Source: Prochlorococcus marinus bv. HNLC2
GTDB lineage: Bacteria > Cyanobacteriota > Cyanobacteriia > PCC-6307 > Cyanobiaceae
Direction: 5' to 3'
Assembly (NCBI GenBank): GCA_000218745.1
Contig: GL947595.1
Coordinates: forward strand, 1,331,488 to 1,380,985
DNA: 49,498 nt
The translations under genes and the position numbers were made by a program. Positions within the stretch are counted from its first letter, which is position 1, and every line of letters begins with the position of its first letter. Positions 30,232 to 39,315 of the stretch are shown piece by piece. The notes under the pieces are model-generated. The model was not told the origin of the DNA. It saw nothing but the letters and a program-made list of their open reading frames with translations, and made no database searches.

Positions 30232-30849
30232 ATGAAATTAAATCAGATCATAAATCTACATAAAGGATTAACTCCCTTTGTTGTTATTGGTTTAATGAGT
30301 TATTATGAAAATTTTTCTTTACCAGCATGGGTTTATTTATCTCTACATGGTACTTACGGCATTTTATGGTTACTAAAAGAAAAGATTTTTCCTGATCCAT
30401 ATTTTAAGGAAGAAATAAATATCATAACTGCAATAACAGGGTTTATTTTCTTAGGAAGTTATTGGGTAGCGCCATTTATTTTAATTTCTGCCGATAAGGT
30501 GGTTCCTAATGCGATAATTGCTTCAAGTATTTCATTAAATATCATAGGCGTCTTTTTACACTTTGCTAGTGATTCTCAAAAATATTTCACTCTAAAAGTT
30601 AATAAGCAATTGATTGATGACGGCTTTTTCAAAAATATAAGAAATACAAATTACCTCGGTGAAATATTGATTTACTTATCTTTTGCGATGCTCTCTATGA
30701 GCTATATTCCCTTTATTATTTTAGTTTTATTTTTCTTTATAGTTTTCTTACCAAGAATGCTAAAAAAAGATAGATCACTTTCCAAATATAATAATTTTGA
30801 AAAATATAAAAATAATAGTGGTTTAATATTTCCAAAGCTTAATGAATGA
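30232..30849 (+). CDS. isoprenylcysteine methyltransferase-like / DUF1295-type membrane protein
   Basis: A 205-residue membrane protein with about five hydrophobic helices. The C-terminal part (VNKQLIDDGFFKNIRNTNYLGEILIYLSF) matches the pattern of isoprenylcysteine carboxyl methyltransferase and steroid 5-alpha-reductase-like families, where R-N-P/x-N-Y-x-G-E binds cofactor. The frame is open further upstream through the tRNA, but ATG 30232 (MKLNQIINLHKGL) is the sensible start. It overlaps the next gene by 8 bases. The substrate is unknown. Confidence 0.72.
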   Translation: MKLNQIINLHKGLTPFVVIGLMSYYENFSLPAWVYLSLHGTYGILWLLKEKIFPDPYFKEEINIITAITGFIFLGSYWVAPFILISADKVVPNAIIASSISLNIIGVFLHFASDSQKYFTLKVNKQLIDDGFFKNIRNTNYLGEILIYLSFAMLSMSYIPFIILVLFFFIVFLPRMLKKDRSLSKYNNFEKYKNNSGLIFPKLNE

Positions 30850-31387
30850 AGTCAATTTACCAGAGTGGAGATTAGCTATTAAATCTTCTAATCATAAAGA
30901 GGGTAAATCAGTTTCAAAAAGATGGATTCAAATTGCAACAACTTCAAAAGATAATTTTCCAAGACTAAGAACAGTAGTTTTCAGGGGGTGGTCAGAAGCT
31001 CATTCAATGTTGATATACACTGATCGAAGAAGTGAAAAATTTAATGATATAAATATCAACAACAATGTAGAACTATTATGGTTATTTCCAAAAAGTAAAT
31101 GTCAATATAGATTAAAAGGTGAAGCCTACGAAATCAAAGAAAATAAAAAATTTTGGGATACTTTATCTGAGAACTCTAAAGCAACTTGGTTTTGGCCAAA
31201 TCCAGGAGGGAAGTTATCTACACGGAGTGCTTATGACACACCAAAAAAATTGGAACTACCTAGGACTTTTGCTGTTATAGAAGTAAAAATGAATTATGTT
31301 GAACTTCTAAAATTAGAAAGGCCAATTCACAAAAGATGTTGTTGGAGTAAGCAAAAAGGGTGGAATCGTATTGAAATGAATCCTTAA
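30842..31387 (+). CDS. PPOX-class FMN-dependent flavoprotein (Alr4036 type)
   Basis: A 181-residue protein of the pyridoxamine 5'-phosphate oxidase-like split-barrel family. WIQIATTSKDNFPRLRTVVFRGW is the FMN-binding strand pattern, TDRRSEKFNDI and ELLWLFPKSKCQYRLKGEA continue the barrel, and the end KRCCWSKQKGWNRIEMNP resembles PdxH's C-terminal RLHDR-type tail without the exact residues. It could be a PdxH paralogue or a general flavin reductase. It overlaps the upstream membrane gene by 8 bases, so they are likely co-expressed. Confidence 0.8.
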   Translation: MNEVNLPEWRLAIKSSNHKEGKSVSKRWIQIATTSKDNFPRLRTVVFRGWSEAHSMLIYTDRRSEKFNDININNNVELLWLFPKSKCQYRLKGEAYEIKENKKFWDTLSENSKATWFWPNPGGKLSTRSAYDTPKKLELPRTFAVIEVKMNYVELLKLERPIHKRCCWSKQKGWNRIEMNP

Positions 31388-31462
31388 ATATTTCTAAATT
31401 GTATCTAATTAGTTGAAAAATTATATTATTTCGGTCAATTTAAGTATAGAGATAATATTTAT

Positions 31463-31609
31463 ATGAATTTCTCAACCATTCATGAAAATCCTGTTTTATT
31501 TCTTACTTGGGTTACAGCTATTGGAATGCTGATAAGTTTAATTGAAGCAACTTTAAAAATAAAATTAGAAAGTTACTATAATTTTAAGAAGAAGAGAGAG
31601 GATGATTAG
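31463..31609 (+). CDS. small single-pass membrane protein (48 aa)
   Basis: ATG 31463 opens 48 codons ending at TAG 31607-31609. The product has a short polar N-terminus, one hydrophobic helix (FLTWVTAIGMLISLIEA), and a strongly basic tail with KKKRED, suggesting the C-terminus stays in the cytoplasm. The composition is typical of real short Prochlorococcus genes. Function unknown. Confidence 0.55.
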   Translation: MNFSTIHENPVLFLTWVTAIGMLISLIEATLKIKLESYYNFKKKREDD

Positions 31610-31628
31610 AAGTCTTTACCCTAAAAAA

Positions 31629-32228
31629 TTAGCTTGATGTTTCGGATAATAAATTAGATTGTAAAAATCTAAAGAATCCTTCCTTTTTAACTTCCTTTAA
31701 TTCTTCTACCTTAAGGTTTCCTGATTTCTTATTAATAGTTAAGGTTGCAACTTCTATTTCTTCTGATTCAGATTTAAGTATTCTTATAATTACTTCATCT
31801 AAGGAGAAAATACCTGGTCCAGTAAATGTAATACATCCTGCAGCAGCAAAATATAAAAGTAGAAGCTCAAGGATATATATGTTAAAGCCACCTGAAGTCA
31901 CTACGCCATGATATATAGCAACAGAAATTGTTCCAACAATAGCTAACGCTCCAAATCTGGTAGCAAGTCCAATAATTAATAGCCAGCTACCCCCAATCTC
32001 AGAAAATGCCGCTACGTAAGATAGAAATATTGGGAAAGGCAAATGAAGTGGTCTGACGAAAGCATCAGCAAAATTTTCGATATTTGCAGTTTTTTCAAAT
32101 CCATGATGGATTAAAACTGTCCCTGTAATAACTCTAAGAAGCAATAGAGCAGTATCTTTGCTAAATGATTTTGTAAGAATTGTTGAAAGCACTATTAAAT
32201 TTACTCTTAAGTAAAAATAACTACCCAT
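31629..32228 (-). CDS. DoxX-family membrane protein
   Basis: A 199-residue protein of the DoxX/DoxD-like family, with four hydrophobic helices. LLLLRVITGTVLIHHGFEK is the family's first-helix signature with its conserved His-Gly, and LSYVAAFSEIGGSWLLIIGLATRFGAL is the second. The tail after residue 155 is polar and Lys/Glu-rich. DoxX-like proteins take part in redox processes in some bacteria; the role here is unknown. It is convergent with the small membrane gene. Confidence 0.82.
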   Translation of the reverse strand: MGSYFYLRVNLIVLSTILTKSFSKDTALLLLRVITGTVLIHHGFEKTANIENFADAFVRPLHLPFPIFLSYVAAFSEIGGSWLLIIGLATRFGALAIVGTISVAIYHGVVTSGGFNIYILELLLLYFAAAGCITFTGPGIFSLDEVIIRILKSESEEIEVATLTINKKSGNLKVEELKEVKKEGFFRFLQSNLLSETSS

Positions 32229-32363
32229 AAATTGCTTCGTGGATAAAAACTAAAAAGTCATTATAGAATAAGTATTTATACTTACTTAAAATGTGAGATA
32301 TTGTCCTTTATGTGCTTCTTGGCAACCCAAATTGTAATTTTTAATTTTAAGGATTTTCATTAA

Positions 32364-33513
32364 TCACCAAAGTCTTTTCTTCTGAAATAAAAAATTATTT
32401 ATTGATGGAATATCTTTTTTAAACCTAAAGAATCCCTTACTTGCAAATTGCCAAGAAAATAAATCCTCATCGCGAACCAAATTTTTAATTGTTTTATCAT
32501 TAGAAACCTTAAAACGATTTATGAAATCATTATTATCTCCAACACAGGGGTAAATAAGATCTATTTTTTTAATATCCTTTAACTTGGAATTAATTGATAA
32601 GGAATCAACAACCTCAACATTTTTGAAGTTAGTACTAAATTCATTTATTAACTTTTTTTTAAATTCAATAACTTTATTGGATATTTTTAATTGCCTATCC
32701 TCATCATTAAGAAAAATAATATATGCTTTTTTATACTGATTAATTATTAATTTTAAACTTTTTTGATTAAGGTCATTTTCGAATAACAACAAATATTCTG
32801 ATGACTTTTTAAAATTGCATTTGAAAATTTCTTTATTGTTAACTATTTCGAAGTCATCTTTTAAATGTATATCTTTATTAGAAATATGCTCAACAACAAA
32901 TCTATTATCTGAAAATTTTTTTAAATTTTCAGGAGAAAATAAATACTTTTTACCTTTTGTTTGTAAACCTGCAACCCATCTCCAGCTGAGTAAATTTGAA
33001 GCTGCATCACCATCATTTAGATATTCAAAAAAAAGTTTAGCGCCCAATTCCCATGGCAAACCCTAAGTTGAATATCCAAGTACTCGCAAACCACATCCTA
33101 GTATGATTATGAAGATAATTATTTTCTTTTAATTCTTCGACCCAAAAATTAAAGTAAGAAAGATTTGTCTTTCCATTTATAGCCTTTTCATAAAGCAAAT
33201 CATCAAATTTATCAATATTTTTTGAAATAAAATTATCCCATACACATGGTTTATTTTCTAACCATCCTTTCCAATAAATCCGCCAATAAACTTCTTCAAT
33301 AAATTTATTTACATTATCGCTATTATATTTATTCTTTATATCCTTTATTAGATCATACTCTAATAAAATTCTATGAGAAATATAAGGAGAAAGTTTTGAT
33401 ACAGAACTATTTTTATTTGGTCCAAAATCATAATTCCTAAGATAACTATATTTAGAAATTTTTGAATCTAGAAATTTATCCCAATTGTTTTCTGCTTCTT
33501 TTAATAATGACAT
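32364..33513 (-). pseudogene. photolyase/cryptochrome-like FAD-binding protein, one-base frameshift, alpha/beta domain at C-terminus
   Basis: Two overlapping reading frames (33513-33037 and 33059-32364) form one protein of about 380 residues if one T is removed from the TTT of the minus strand at 33058-33060, giving NLGLPWELGA across the joint. The first part has photolyase FAD-domain features: LSPYISHRILLE, FIEEVYWRIYWKGW, HNHTRMWFASTW, then ASNLLSWRWVAGLQTKGKKY. No antenna domain precedes it; instead a C-terminal region (EYLLLFENDL, AYIIFLNDED, NVEVVDSL, DLIYPCVGD) looks like an alpha/beta fold. Whether it repairs DNA or senses light cannot be told. The frameshift may be a sequencing error. 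Confidence 0.75.
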
Positions 33514-33712
33514 TTTTTATAGCTATCTTAGAAAATTTTTTATTAAATCATGGAATTTACAATTTACAATTGAAAGTCACTTTATTATTCAATAGGATAT
33601 TTATATTTAAAAATTTATATTTTGCTTGAACCAAATTTTTTGAGATTATTATTTATTTATTAATAATAAATAAATTTATCAACAAGAAAATCAAAATTTT
33701 TAGAGGCAAAAA

Positions 33713-34461
33713 ATGGGGAGCATGATAAATGAAAATTTTAGAAAATTTCAGCAAGATTATAGATATAGAGATGCTATCAAAAAAGATAGAACATTTTTAA
33801 AACTTGAGCGAAATTTAATAAGAATAAATCCAGAAAGAAATTACTTTTCACCAACAAATAATTTAAATTTGCCTGAATTATCTAAGGGAGACTATAAATC
33901 TTTTTTAAGTGGTTTATTAAAAAAACCAGATTATGTATTGAGCCAAAAATTAAAGGTAGCAGTATTGCGATTCAATATATAGAAGGAAAATTATTTAAAG
34001 CAATATCCAAAAAAGGAATAGATGTAACCGTAAAAATAAAAGAATTAAGAAATATCCCTAAAAATATCCCAATAAAACAAGATTTTCAAGTTAGAGGAGA
34101 ACTTTATGTACCTAATCAAACTTCCGAATTATCTAGGATAATTGTGAATAAATATCTTTTAGGAGAAAAGGTTATTGACAATAAAATTTTATTCTGTTGT
34201 TTCCAAATTATAAATGGAAAAATTAATCAATATGAAACCCTTAATTTTCTAAAGAAATGTGGTTTTAGTTCTCCTAATTATTACACTACAAATTTTATAA
34301 GCCAAGTCGAGTTTTATAGAAAAGAATGGTTGAAGGACCGTATATTTTCTAATTATCCAAACGATGGCATTGTAATTAAAATAAATAGCAGGAAATTACA
34401 ACTAATAAGGGAAAAAAGTTTTTCAAGTTTTAAAGATTGGCAATATGCTATCCAAAACTAA
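33713..34461 (+). pseudogene. adenylation-domain-only relative of NAD-dependent DNA ligase, one-base frameshift
   Basis: The frame from ATG 33713 (or 33722) runs 89 codons to 33982, but near 33937 another frame takes over and stays open to 34461; one missing base (GTA|ATT) joins them into about 249 residues. The joined product has LigA-like motifs: YVIEPKIKG (motif I with the nucleotide-binding Lys), VRGELYVP (motif III) and YPNDGIVIKIN (motif IV). In motif I the usual KxDG reads KIKG, and the end (DWQYAIQN) lacks the motif V Lys. There is no OB fold, zinc finger, HhH or BRCT region. It may be a non-ligating nucleotidyl-binding relative. It is divergent from the photolyase-like gene. Confidence 0.7.
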
Positions 34462-34600
34462 CAACATAATCTAAGAGAATAAAAAAGTATCAGGTCAGAT
34501 TTTTCGCGAAGTTATTTTTATTTCCTTATTATTCTTTATTAAACAGTCTTATAAAATATTTTATTTGCCTCAAAAACTTTACATCTAATTTACTAAAATC

Positions 34601-35506
34601 ATGAAACATAACTGGTCAACCAAAGATATTCCAAATCTAAATAACAAGTATGCATTAGTTACCGGAGCTAACAGCGGGTTAGGTTATTTCACAGCTAAAG
34701 CTTTAGTTGAAAAAGGATGTCACGTAATATTGGCTTGCCGAAGTGAAGAAAAGTGTTTTAAAACCAGAGACAAATTAAACAAACTAATTCCAGATGCAAA
34801 GTTAAGTTGTTGCATCTTAGATCTCTCAGATTTTCAAAATGTTTCTAATAGAGCTAATGAATTATTAGAAAAATATGAGCACCTAGACTTTTTAATTAAT
34901 AATGCAGGGTTAATGCATCCACCCAAAACATTAAACGCACAAGGATACGAAATACAATTTGCAGTTAATCACTTATCACATATGCTCTTAACCATAAAAT
35001 TACTTCCAATAATAGAAAACAAAGATTATGCGAGAGTAGTAACTGTCACATCGGGTGCACAATTCTTTGGAAAAACCAAATGGGATAATCTAAAAGCTGA
35101 AAATTATTATAATAAGTGGGAATCATACGCAAACAGTAAATTAGCAAATGTAATGTTTGCTTTAGAACTTAATACTAGGTTAAATCCAAATAAAACATTT
35201 TCCTTAGCCGCACACCCTGGAGTAGCAAAAACAAATTTATTTAATGCTCAAAAACCAAATCCAAGTCCACTAGAAAAATTTTCTTTAGAACTCTTTAGCC
35301 CAATTTTTCAATCTGCTGAAATGGGTGCTTTACCTCAACTTTATGCAGCAACTTCAGAAAATGCTAAAAGTGGAGAACACTATGGCCCAAAATATAACTT
35401 CAGAGGATATCCAAAACTATCTCCCCCATCACCTTTTGCTAAGGACAAATTTCAGAGAGAGAGGCTTTGGGATAAAAGTTATAATATTTTAGAACAATTT
35501 ATTTAG
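34601..35506 (+). CDS. short-chain dehydrogenase, protochlorophyllide-reductase-like
   Basis: A 301-residue NAD(P)-dependent SDR. TGANSGLGYFTAK is the cofactor loop (residues 20-30), LINNAG follows near residue 104, and the catalytic pair is in SYANSKLANVMF (Tyr and Lys). This group in Prochlorococcus is annotated as light-dependent protochlorophyllide oxidoreductase-like or retinol dehydrogenase-like. The Cys residues placed for POR catalysis are not obvious, so I do not call it POR itself. It ends 8 bases into the opposite-strand small gene. Confidence 0.82.
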   Translation: MKHNWSTKDIPNLNNKYALVTGANSGLGYFTAKALVEKGCHVILACRSEEKCFKTRDKLNKLIPDAKLSCCILDLSDFQNVSNRANELLEKYEHLDFLINNAGLMHPPKTLNAQGYEIQFAVNHLSHMLLTIKLLPIIENKDYARVVTVTSGAQFFGKTKWDNLKAENYYNKWESYANSKLANVMFALELNTRLNPNKTFSLAAHPGVAKTNLFNAQKPNPSPLEKFSLELFSPIFQSAEMGALPQLYAATSENAKSGEHYGPKYNFRGYPKLSPPSPFAKDKFQRERLWDKSYNILEQFI

Positions 35507-35768
35507 TATTTCTTAACTTTATCAATTTTGAAAAATAAATAAATATATGTAATTCGCTTTCTGAAAGTTTAATAAACTCTTGTAAAGCATCATGATTTTG
35601 AATATCAAATTTTTTCGCTATTTCTAATAAATCTTCTTGATTATCATTTACAAATCGCTCTGCAATTTGAGAAGGTTTTAACCCGTTATCTATTAGATCT
35701 CCAGGAGAATATTCCTCCCATTTTTTATAAAACCATTTAAACCATTCATCGTTCATATTATCTTGCAT
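35499..35768 (-). CDS. conserved hypothetical protein, paralogue of the gene at 47886
   Basis: An 89-residue acidic, helical protein. The segment IAERFVNDNQEDLL..KLSESELHIF aligns with VAEKFVDLNRIEFL..KLTESESHVF in the 47886-48203 gene, so the two are paralogues of one small family. The N-terminal part (WFKWFYKKWEEYSPGD) is aromatic-rich, and the paralogue has FEWLNWLSIKWNSYE there. The start MQDNMNDEW could also be the second Met. Function unknown. Confidence 0.65.
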   Translation of the reverse strand: MQDNMNDEWFKWFYKKWEEYSPGDLIDNGLKPSQIAERFVNDNQEDLLEIAKKFDIQNHDALQEFIKLSESELHIFIYFSKLIKLRNTK

Positions 35769-35931
35769 GTATTTATTAAATATTTAGTCATTGCGTTTAT
35801 TTTATATAAAAATAAAATAATAAATAATAGTTGACTTAAATTATCTTTTTGAAATATCAGTACAAATAAAGTCAATCTATAATTGAATTTGTATTTGATT
35901 TTCTTAAAATATTGATTAGGATTTTAATTTA

Positions 35932-37353
35932 ATGAGTTTTTTTAAAAAACATAATAAAAAAAATTATTTAATTATTGGTTTAGGAAGATCTGGATTCTGG
36001 GCTGCAAAATTACTTCAAAATTTAGGTAATAAAGTTTTAGTTATTGATGAAAGTAATAATAGGGAGCTATCAAATTCTCAAAAGCTATTAGAAAAAGATG
36101 GTGTCAAAGTGATTTTAGATAAGCCTTTTTTATATGATGAAATATCTCCTTATTTACCAAATCTTAATTATGTTATTTTAAGTCCAACCATAAGCTTGGC
36201 TAATGATACTGTCAAAAAATTAAGAAAGCAAAAGATAATATTATTAGGCGAAATAGATATTGGATGGCAATATCTGAAAAATATTAATTGGGTTGGCATA
36301 ACTGGTACTAATGGGAAAACGACAGTAACAGATTTATTAAGTCATATCCTTTCGGAGAATCATCTTATAGCTCCTGCAGCTGGAAATATAGGCATACCAA
36401 TATGCAAATATGCATATGATTTATACAAAGATAAAAAGAATATTGATTGGCTAATAACAGAGTTAAGTAGTTATCAAATAGAAATTACTGATGAATTGAA
36501 GCCAAAAATTGGAATATGGACTACTTTTACAAGTGATCATTTAGAGAGGCATAAAAATCTTGAAAATTATTTCAATATCAAGAATAAGCTTCTGAAAAAT
36601 TCTCAAATCAGAATTTATAATTATGATGATAAAAATCTGAGGAATTCCTCTCAAAAACTTTCAAAAGGTATATGGGTAACTTCTAGTTCTGATTCTTTAA
36701 CTAGAAAAAATTGTGATTATTGGATAGATAAAGAGGGATACGTAAATGAAAAAGGAAAGAAATTATTTGATACTAAATTTTTTAATTTAAAAGGCGAGCA
36801 TAATCTTCAGAATCTATTACTTGCTTCAGCTGCAGCTAGAAAAATAGGCCTAACTGGAGATAATATTTCAAATGCATTATTGAATTATAGAAATTTACCT
36901 CATAGATTAGAAACTATTTTTAAGAATAGAAAATTTGAAATAATCAATGATAGTAAAGCAACAAATTTCGATTCCTCTATCGTAGGGATTAACTCTATAA
37001 AAACATCTAAAATAATTATTTCAGGTGGTAGAAAAAAAGAAGGAGATTATAAAACATGGGCTAAAACAATCTTTCAAAAATGTAACTCTATTTTCCTATT
37101 TGGAGAAAGCGCTTATGAGCTTGAGAGTCTTCTGAATAAGGAAGATTTTAAAATACGAATTTATTGCTTTAAAAACTTATCAGATCTTATAGATAAAGTA
37201 TTAATTCATGCAAAAAGAGAAAAAGTTAACACAATTTTATTCTCTCCTGCATGCTCTAGTTTTGATCAATTTAAGAATTATGAAGAGAGGGGAAATTATT
37301 TTAAATTTCTAGTTAATGAAGCTATTACTAAAAACGAAACTTTACTGGATTAA
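35932..37353 (+). CDS. murD: UDP-N-acetylmuramoyl-L-alanine--D-glutamate ligase
   Basis: A 473-residue cytosolic Mur ligase that adds D-glutamate to UDP-MurNAc-L-Ala. The N-terminal Rossmann-type domain (LIIGLGRSGFWAAKLL) binds the UDP-sugar, the central ATPase site is VGITGTNGKTTVTDLL, and the later conserved blocks HNLQNLLLASAAA, LPHRLE and NDSKATNFDSS are all present. Length is normal. It starts after a 160-base AT-rich gap and is followed by a GC-richer hairpin region. Confidence 0.95.
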   Translation: MSFFKKHNKKNYLIIGLGRSGFWAAKLLQNLGNKVLVIDESNNRELSNSQKLLEKDGVKVILDKPFLYDEISPYLPNLNYVILSPTISLANDTVKKLRKQKIILLGEIDIGWQYLKNINWVGITGTNGKTTVTDLLSHILSENHLIAPAAGNIGIPICKYAYDLYKDKKNIDWLITELSSYQIEITDELKPKIGIWTTFTSDHLERHKNLENYFNIKNKLLKNSQIRIYNYDDKNLRNSSQKLSKGIWVTSSSDSLTRKNCDYWIDKEGYVNEKGKKLFDTKFFNLKGEHNLQNLLLASAAARKIGLTGDNISNALLNYRNLPHRLETIFKNRKFEIINDSKATNFDSSIVGINSIKTSKIIISGGRKKEGDYKTWAKTIFQKCNSIFLFGESAYELESLLNKEDFKIRIYCFKNLSDLIDKVLIHAKREKVNTILFSPACSSFDQFKNYEERGNYFKFLVNEAITKNETLLD

Positions 37354-37368
37354 GATATTTTAATTTAT

Positions 37369-37443
37369 ATGGACGGTCATTACAACCTAAACCGAACTGG
37401 CGGTTTAGTACCAAGAACAGTTAATTTATCTTTAGAGATTTAA
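37369..37443 (+). CDS. possible 24-residue microprotein containing an 8-bp hairpin
   Basis: ATG 37369 opens 24 codons ending at TAA 37441-37443, just after murD. The peptide (starting MDGHYNLNRTGG) has no membrane segment. The same DNA contains a perfect 8-bp stem, CTAAACCG (37387-37394), loop AACTGG, CGGTTTAG (37401-37408), with no T run, so it is not a normal terminator. It may be a real microprotein, or an RNA element in the leader of the gene at 37449. Coding status is uncertain. Confidence 0.35.
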   Translation: MDGHYNLNRTGGLVPRTVNLSLEI

Positions 37444-37448
37444 ACTAT

Positions 37449-37763
37449 ATGAGAGATTCAAACAACTTACCTAAAGCGATAAGTCATAAAAAACTTTCAT
37501 CTTTACTAATTAATGCCCATAAGGACAAGTTTTCTTCTATAGGCGAAGATAATTTACTTGAAATTGAACAGCAAGAATTTACAGAACTATTAGAGAATTG
37601 GGAAGAAAATACAAAGAATATATTAAATAAAGTTTCCTCTAAAAATAAAAATATATTAGAAAACAAATCTAGTAATTCAATCATGGCACTTGGGGCAATG
37701 GAAGTGCATTTAAATATGGCTTTGCAAGCATTAAAAGTTTTTATTAACGATAATAAAGAATAG
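37449..37763 (+). CDS. conserved hypothetical protein (104 aa)
   Basis: A 104-residue soluble, helical protein starting MRDSNNLPKAISHKK. It is rich in Lys, Glu, Asn and Ser with a more hydrophobic end (MALGAMEVHLNMALQALKVF), which could pack as an amphipathic helix. I do not recognise a family. The opposite-strand frame over the same bases is a shadow. It may be co-transcribed with murD across the hairpin at 37387-37408. Confidence 0.55.
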   Translation: MRDSNNLPKAISHKKLSSLLINAHKDKFSSIGEDNLLEIEQQEFTELLENWEENTKNILNKVSSKNKNILENKSSNSIMALGAMEVHLNMALQALKVFINDNKE

Positions 37764-37995
37764 ATAAACAATTTTTGATAAGTTTAAATTAATGATAAAT
37801 AATTTTATCAACAATGAAATTTAATCAAAAAATATTATTTTCAAGGTCAATATAACTTCTTTAATGATCACAGTTATTCAAAAATTAAGATTTTTGAATC
37901 TATGTATATAAGAAGTATTTAAGTTAAAAGTTAATTATTCAAAATGATAGCTTTAAGCTTTTAAATATATATAAATAATACTTAAAAAAAAGAAA

Positions 37996-38124
37996 CTACT
38001 TATCTATCTTGTCTTGAGTTTTATTTGCTTTATCAATTATTTTTTTTGCTTCTTCTCTTGTTAAACATTTTTCAGCTTTTACTTGAAGATTATTTAATTT
38101 TCTAAATTGTTTTGTATTTTTCAT
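37996..38124 (-). CDS. small basic protein (42 aa)
   Basis: ATG at 38122-38124 on the minus strand opens 42 codons ending at TAG 37996-37998. The product is highly charged and helical, beginning MKNTKQFRKLNN, with one Cys and the segment CLTREEAKKIIDKANK, a pattern seen in short EF-hand-free regulatory peptides but not diagnostic. No membrane helix. It stands in an otherwise gene-poor stretch. Confidence 0.5.
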   Translation of the reverse strand: MKNTKQFRKLNNLQVKAEKCLTREEAKKIIDKANKTQDKIDK

Positions 38125-38211
38125 TAAATTTTTACTAAATATAACACAATTTTTATTATTTAGTTTGATTACATTTCTAATACAATTAACTAAAAATTAA
38201 AAGTTTTTAAT

Positions 38212-38745
38212 TCAGATATATTTAATAAATTTTGAATTATCACAACAATACAGGGGGTGAATAGGATTATTATGTTTTGTCTTTCTAATAATTAATGGTT
38301 CATAAAAATCTAAAAATCGTTTTTGCTTTAATTTTTTATATTTTTCTAATATTTTTAACACTTGTTCATTTCTAGAAAATAATTTTCCTTTATTGCCCCA
38401 ACCTAACCACAAATCACAATTTATATTTTCTGACCAATATCTAAAACTTGAATTTATAAATTGGTTATTTAAAAAACCTATAGGATTATTATGAGTTTTT
38501 AAATTCTCTGGATTTTTTGATATTAAGGCAAAAAGATTAATTATCTTAAGTTTTCCATATTCATTAAATGATGATATTTTAATTATTTTCTTAGTAGTAT
38601 TATCTGTAAATTTATTATCTGAAAGAGAAGGATTCAATCCAATAAATACTAATTCTTTTTGATAATTTGAAATTTTAAATTCTAATATCCATCTATATAG
38701 CCTGCATTCGCTCAGAAGACATTTTCTACTAGTAATTTGAATCAA
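38212..38745 (-). CDS. DUF1643-family protein
   Basis: A protein of about 177 residues matching DUF1643. Typical parts are CRLYRWILEF near the N-terminus, LVFIGLNPSLSDNKFTDNTTKK, KIINLFALISKNPENL, and LWLGWGNKG, then the end PLYCCDNSKF. The frame is open to 38802, but TTG 38743-38745 overlaps the DUF2214 stop by 4 bases (TTGA) and gives a natural coupled start. DUF1643 proteins are often small single-domain proteins of unknown activity, with a fold distantly like uracil-DNA glycosylase suggested in some annotations; I treat that as unproven. Confidence 0.78.
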   Translation of the reverse strand: MIQITSRKCLLSECRLYRWILEFKISNYQKELVFIGLNPSLSDNKFTDNTTKKIIKISSFNEYGKLKIINLFALISKNPENLKTHNNPIGFLNNQFINSSFRYWSENINCDLWLGWGNKGKLFSRNEQVLKILEKYKKLKQKRFLDFYEPLIIRKTKHNNPIHPLYCCDNSKFIKYI

Positions 38746-39227
38746 GTTAAACCAATTCCACGTGCCATCAAAGTAGCAAGAAAGGGTATCATTGCAAAAC
38801 AAGCAAGTTCGGTACTTATTATGAATTTAAATCTTTTAACAATATTATCAGAAATAATAGGTAACTCATTTTTACTCAAAGGGATTGCCCAAAGTATATA
38901 TGTAGTAGTGGGGTAAAGAGAAAGTAAACCAACTATTACGTAAACTGAGACTTTAAACCAAAAAATTGGATTATTCAAATAAAATTCTCCACCTTGCCCA
39001 AAATATTTAACTCTTAATATTCCTGTGATTAATATCGCTAAACCAGCTATTCCGTAAATTACATCTGCAATAATCATATTTATTACTTCTTTCTTATTTA
39101 AATCTACCTTAAGAAAGATTCTTTCATAAAGTAGTGCACCAAAACAAAGAATGATTCCTAGGTAATGAATATATGCAACAAATGCACTTTTTAATGAATC
39201 ACTACCCGAAGAGAGATCAACCAACAT
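38742..39227 (-). CDS. DUF2214-family membrane protein
   Basis: A 161-residue integral membrane protein matching the DUF2214 family. Four hydrophobic helices are visible: around residues 13-33 (AFVAYIHYLGIILCFGALL with a conserved His), 46-66, 84-110 and 135-155 (CFAMIPFLATLMARGIG). The early His and the ARG near the end are typical of the family and related CopD-like proteins. Function unknown. The stop overlaps the DUF1643 start, suggesting coupling. Confidence 0.8.
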   Translation of the reverse strand: MLVDLSSGSDSLKSAFVAYIHYLGIILCFGALLYERIFLKVDLNKKEVINMIIADVIYGIAGLAILITGILRVKYFGQGGEFYLNNPIFWFKVSVYVIVGLLSLYPTTTYILWAIPLSKNELPIISDNIVKRFKFIISTELACFAMIPFLATLMARGIGLT

Positions 39228-39315
39228 TAAACTGTAGAATTTTATACAATATTAACTATCTTTTAGTTTATTTGTCTTTTTGTTGGTTACGTTTTTGTTT
39301 CTAACAAATTTAAAA

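Noticed and set aside
37876-37899. ATTCAAAAAT/ATTTTTGAAT 10-bp hairpin
   Set aside because: It is almost pure AT with no T run and no gene to end; chance is likely in this DNA.
38746-38802. Upstream part of the DUF1643 frame
   Set aside because: It lies within the DUF2214 coding sequence; the coupled TTG at 38745 gives a normal N-terminus.
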